DNA of 64,000 bases from an uncultured Helicobacteraceae bacterium (lineage in GTDB: Bacteria > Campylobacterota > Campylobacteria > Campylobacterales > Helicobacteraceae). Location: the NCBI GenBank assembly GCA_934668765.1, contig CAKUOH010000003.1, positions 1 through 64,000 of the forward strand. The letters are read 5' to 3'. The position numbers were made by a program, and so were the translations under genes. The stretch's first letter is position 1. Each line of letters starts with the position of its first letter. Below, piece by piece: positions 63,092 to 64,000 of the stretch. The notes below the pieces were generated by a model. The model ran no database searches and was not told where the DNA came from. It was given only the letters and a program-made list of their open reading frames with translations.

Positions 63092-64000
63092 TTAGTGCGT
63101 TGTGGCATAAAACTCTCGCACGATTTGCCTATCATCAAAGGGGATTTTTTTATCGCCGATGATTTGATAAGTCTCATCGCCCTTGCCTAAAATTAACAAA
63201 ATCTCATCGCTTTGCAAATCTTTTAGCGCGGAGATTATGGCATTTTTACGATTCGCCTCCACGATGACTTTTTCTTTATTTGTGATTCCGCCCAAAATCT
63301 CATCAATTATATCCTCCGCCCTTTCATTGCGCGGATTATCGCTTGTAATATAAATCTTTTGTGCGTAAATTTCTGCGATTTTGCCCATTTTGGGGCGTTT
63401 TGTCTTATCGCGATTCCCACCTGCGCCAAAAACTACCACGATTTTCGCGCCCAAAAATGCCTCAAAAACATTTTGCATTCCCTCCGCCGTGTGGGCAAAA
63501 TCCACCACCACAAGCGGATTTCTATGCACTACCTGCATTCGCCCCTCCACGCCACCAAATTCGCCCAAACTCTGCGCGATTTGCTCTAGCGATAAATCAG
63601 GCAAAACCAACCGCACTGCCGCAATCGCCGCAATTATATTATAGAGATTGTATTTGCCTGTGAGCGCGGATTCAATGCTTATATGTTCACTTTTTTTAGC
63701 GCGAAAATCATTCCATAATATTAGTGAGTGAATATTTGGACGCGCCGAATACGCCTCCACTTTAAGATTCGCAACATTTTCAATGCCGTAAGTGTAGGTA
63801 TTTTCGACATTAAATCTTGCCAAATCGCAGTCCTTGTTGATTAGCTTTAAGCCACTATCTGCGAAAAACGCATTCTTTGTGTCAATGTAATTTTGTATAG
63901 TTTTGTGAAAATCCAAATGGTCGCTTTGGATATTTGTAAGAATCTTTAGCGCAAATTCTAACCCCTCAATGCGCTTTTGGGCGATTCCGTGTGAGCTAAC
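63092..64000 (-). CDS. murE: UDP-N-acetylmuramoyl-tripeptide synthetase, 5' part cut by the window
   Basis: The frame is open to the window edge and begins in VSSHGIAQKRIEGLEF, the end of the MurE central motif (EVSSH), followed by TNIQSDHLDFHKT. The C-terminal domain has GVEGRMQVV, VVDFAHTAEGM, VFGAGGNRDKTKRPKMG, TSDNPRNERAEDI (the DNPR motif for diaminopimelate) and LGKGDETYQ. It adds meso-diaminopimelate to UDP-MurNAc-dipeptide. About the first 130-150 residues lie outside the window. Confidence 0.96.
   Translation of the reverse strand, partial: VSSHGIAQKRIEGLEFALKILTNIQSDHLDFHKTIQNYIDTKNAFFADSGLKLINKDCDLARFNVENTYTYGIENVANLKVEAYSARPNIHSLILWNDFRAKKSEHISIESALTGKYNLYNIIAAIAAVRLVLPDLSLEQIAQSLGEFGGVEGRMQVVHRNPLVVVDFAHTAEGMQNVFEAFLGAKIVVVFGAGGNRDKTKRPKMGKIAEIYAQKIYITSDNPRNERAEDIIDEILGGITNKEKVIVEANRKNAIISALKDLQSDEILLILGKGDETYQIIGDKKIPFDDRQIVREFYATTH

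Overview
The window looks like a chromosomal segment of a Campylobacterota bacterium, most likely a Helicobacter-type (enterohepatic or related) species. The base composition is AT-rich. Gene neighbourhoods match that group: tlyA next to ribF, nrdB with pcm, the MTA/SAH nucleosidase next to fabD, a pair of LPP20-type lipoproteins, and pal with a coiled-coil/TPR partner. Homopolymeric G/C tracts sit at surface-protein and promoter positions, and the window opens with the tail of a cysteine-containing Sel1/Hcp-like repeat protein. No rRNA, CRISPR array, phage or IS transposase was seen. One tRNA (Asn, GTT) is present.

Layout. 1-8.3 kb: the ADP-heptose operon for LPS inner core (gmhB, hldD, hldE, gmhA), three small genes, hemD, a toxin-antitoxin remnant with a frameshifted toxin, and xseA. 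8.5-22.8 kb: DUF411 and ankyrin proteins, radical SAM, hemE, a Sir2 deacylase, EamA, RidA and TSUP proteins, an aspartate-racemase/Dcu transporter unit behind a consensus FNR-type box, ribF-tlyA-prs, a HAD phosphatase and an NhaC antiporter. 23-33 kb: nrdB, a nitrilase-type amidase, pcm, prepilin peptidase, an LptF/G permease, a TauE-like membrane protein, an LpxR-like lipid A deacylase, then mltG and a long AsmA-like protein diverging from overlapping 5' ends. 33-42 kb: pseudouridine synthase, rdgB, MFS, mtnN, fabD, slyD, cpoB-pal, tRNA-Asn, asd. 42-50 kb: a large cysteine-containing secreted protein with a C11 tract in its signal-peptide region (currently out of frame), two LPP20 lipoproteins, and a truncated plus an intact Na/Pi-PhoU transporter. 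50-64 kb: an ATPase coupled to a GT25 glycosyltransferase, hypC-hypB-hypF, an RRM protein, a metal P-type ATPase, an unfamiliar two-gene unit (tail-anchored Cys-finger protein plus DUF285-type repeat protein) behind a G9 tract, purB and the 3' part of murE.

The most striking global feature is a set of interspersed palindromic repeats (cores like GTCATTGCGAG...GCAATCC, plus at least three other families). They fill most intergenic gaps and have also entered genes in frame: GT25, HypF, RluA-type synthase, RdgB, Sir2, and the TlyA and LpxR N-termini. Two unrelated proteins (RdgB and HypF) carry nearly the same repeat-encoded peptide. This resembles in principle the protein-coding palindromic elements described in Rickettsia. 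A short word, AGATTCGC/GCGAATCT, is also conspicuously frequent and builds Ser/Glu/Asp-rich linkers.

Functionally the window is dominated by envelope building (heptose, LptF/G, LpxR, MltG, AsmA, Pal, SlyD, MurE), tetrapyrrole synthesis (HemD, HemE), nickel-hydrogenase maturation (HypBCF), metal and anion transport, and housekeeping nucleotide metabolism (Prs, NrdB, PurB, RdgB).
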